Of a stretch of 6,158 nucleotides of DNA, positions 5,438 to 6,158 are shown in pieces. Both the position numbers and the translations under genes were made by a program. Source of the stretch: an uncultured Rothia sp. (GTDB lineage: Bacteria > Actinomycetota > Actinomycetes > Actinomycetales > Micrococcaceae); the NCBI RefSeq assembly GCF_937976295.1, contig NZ_CALJRY010000342.1, positions 1 through 6,158 on the forward strand. Direction: 5' to 3'. Below the pieces are notes generated by a model that was given only the letters and a program-made list of their open reading frames with translations, was not told where the DNA came from and made no database searches. Positions within the stretch are counted from its first letter, which is position 1. Each line of letters opens with the position of its first letter.

Positions 5438-5496
5438 AGTATGGTGCGGCTAGTTGGCGACGTATTCGCGTCGTGCGCAGAATCCTTGTGGGATTC
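5438..5496 (-). promoter_or_regulatory. Upstream region of paralogue 3: possible -10 and two hairpins
   Basis: CATACT on the minus strand (5438-5443) could be a -10, 20 bases before the ATG, giving a short leader; there is no matching -35. Above it are two inverted repeats: CGACG/CGTCG (5458-5462 with 5469-5473, 6-base loop) and GAATCC/GGATTC (5480-5485 with 5491-5496, 5-base loop). They may be operators or remnants of a terminator for the gene to the right. No T run follows either. Confidence 0.28.
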
Positions 5497-5630
5497 CATA
5501 ACGATTATCGGTGTAACCAACCGCGTTAATTCTATCGAGTTTGGGTGTGATTATCCGGGCGTGTGGGCGTTTATCCGCATTCTAGTGGGTGGGATAGCCT
5601 ACGTTTTCACCCGGCTTATCAGCCAGCTTC

Positions 5631-6158
5631 CTAGCGGCGGGGAGTGACGGGCTTGACGGGTACGGCAGGTACCTGGAAGTCGCCATGACCGGTCCGCTCC
5701 CAGGAGCCATCAGCCTTCACTTCGACAACACCGGAGGTTCCGACGAGCTCCCAGGAGCCGTCTGCATTCACCTCTACGTTGCCGCTGGGACCGACGCGTT
5801 CCCAAGAGCCGTCAGCTTCCACATCAACGATGTCACCATTGGGGGTGTGGTAGGACCAGCCGCCGTCAGCATCGAGCTGAATCACGGTGTAGCCGTTGGC
5901 GGCGCTGACGGTGACGCTACCGGAGGTGCCGTTCGAGTTGTTCTTGGAGCCGGCGCTCTCCCCTGCCTTCTCGTCGACCTTTGCGGAGGATCCGGAGTTG
6001 TTGGATGCCGAGCCGTTAGCTGCCGAGCCGCCGTTGACGGTTGCGTTGCCGCTAGCGTCTGCGGTGACGCCGGTACCGTTTGCACCGTTGACGGTCACGC
6101 CGTCTTCGGTGACGGTGACGGTGCCCTGGGAGCTGCTTGCGGTGGCGCTCGGGGAGGC
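5631..6158 (-). CDS. DGSW-repeat lipoprotein, paralogue 4 (partial, N-terminus off the window)
   Basis: The frame is open from the right edge to the TAG at 5631-5633, giving 175 residues of a longer protein; the start and signal peptide lie beyond the window. The visible part begins inside a Ser/Ala/Thr linker (ASPSATASSS), so a GTG at 6098 is not the real start. A Val/Asn/Gly-rich segment (TVTVTEDG, then NGANGTG, visible residues about 13-45) and an Asn/Ser/Gly stretch with SAKVDEKAG follow. Four W modules end it: D-G-G-W (visible residues 98-101) and D-G-S-W (116-119, 133-136, 150-153), then the tail VPAVPVKPVTPRR. This is the largest number of modules in the cluster. Lipoprotein status is inferred from its sisters. 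No clear terminator separates it from the gene at 4698-5417, so read-through into that gene is possible. Confidence 0.85.
   Translation of the reverse strand, partial: ASPSATASSSQGTVTVTEDGVTVNGANGTGVTADASGNATVNGGSAANGSASNNSGSSAKVDEKAGESAGSKNNSNGTSGSVTVSAANGYTVIQLDADGGWSYHTPNGDIVDVEADGSWERVGPSGNVEVNADGSWELVGTSGVVEVKADGSWERTGHGDFQVPAVPVKPVTPRR
5697..5849 (-). repeat. 51-bp coding repeats (DGSW modules) in paralogue 4
   Basis: Related units begin at 5697, 5748 and 5799, an exact 51-bp period, each containing CCCA(G/A)GAGCC. The fourth module is offset by 54 bp, one codon longer. The protein modules are G-S-W-E-(R/L)-V/T-G followed by a V-E-V strand. Confidence 0.85.

Noticed and set aside
4680..5453. 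257-codon plus-strand frame rich in Leu, Gly and Cys that looks membrane-like
   Set aside because: It is the antisense of the Ser/Ala and DGSW repeats of paralogue 3; its hydrophobic repeats mirror those codons.
5611..5626. Terminator for paralogue 4
   Set aside because: The stem has only six pairs including a wobble and is followed by GTGAAAACG on the minus strand, with no T run.
6096..6098. GTG at 6098 as the start of paralogue 4
   Set aside because: The frame stays open upstream to the window edge and encodes a Ser/Ala linker like those of the sisters, so the true start lies outside.

Overview
The window looks like a contig end from a high-GC Gram-positive actinobacterium. The evidence is GC-rich third codon positions, GTG starts, lipoprotein signal peptides followed by Ser/Ala-rich linkers, and a soluble thioredoxin-NHL protein. 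A Rothia-like member of the Micrococcaceae is my best guess from the style of these proteins, but this is inference and not a search result. All five supported genes lie on the minus strand, and the last one runs off the right edge.

Layout. Bases 1-13 match the 3' end shared by Illumina adapters and are probably not biological. Bases 14-497 are AT-richer and non-coding; they hold a five-and-a-half-copy, 41-bp tandem repeat whose unit junctions are palindromic. Bases 498-2468 encode a 656-residue cytoplasmic protein with a thioredoxin-like domain (CCINC motif), NHL beta-propeller repeats and a C-terminal beta-rich domain, an architecture like animal NHLRC2. It has its own Shine-Dalgarno and a plausible extended -10 promoter.

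Bases 2681-6158 hold a tandem cluster of four paralogous secreted lipoprotein genes (2752-3453, 3722-4432, 4698-5417 and 5631-6158, the last partial). Where complete, each has a lipobox, a Ser/Ala/Thr low-complexity linker, a variable middle, two to four copies of a roughly 17-residue repeat centred on D-G-S/G-W, and a Pro/Lys-rich tail. Three of the four are followed by a strong GC hairpin, and these hairpins are themselves related in sequence. Gene, linker and terminator therefore appear to have been duplicated as a unit. The repeats are exact multiples of three bases, so the proteins can gain or lose modules without frameshifts.

How the genes work together: the lipoproteins probably sit on the outer face of the membrane, with the linker spanning the wall and the DGSW domain and basic tail exposed or bound to the wall. 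Their function is unknown to me. The thioredoxin-NHL protein has its own promoter and is separated from the cluster by a terminator, so nothing shows that it works with the lipoproteins.
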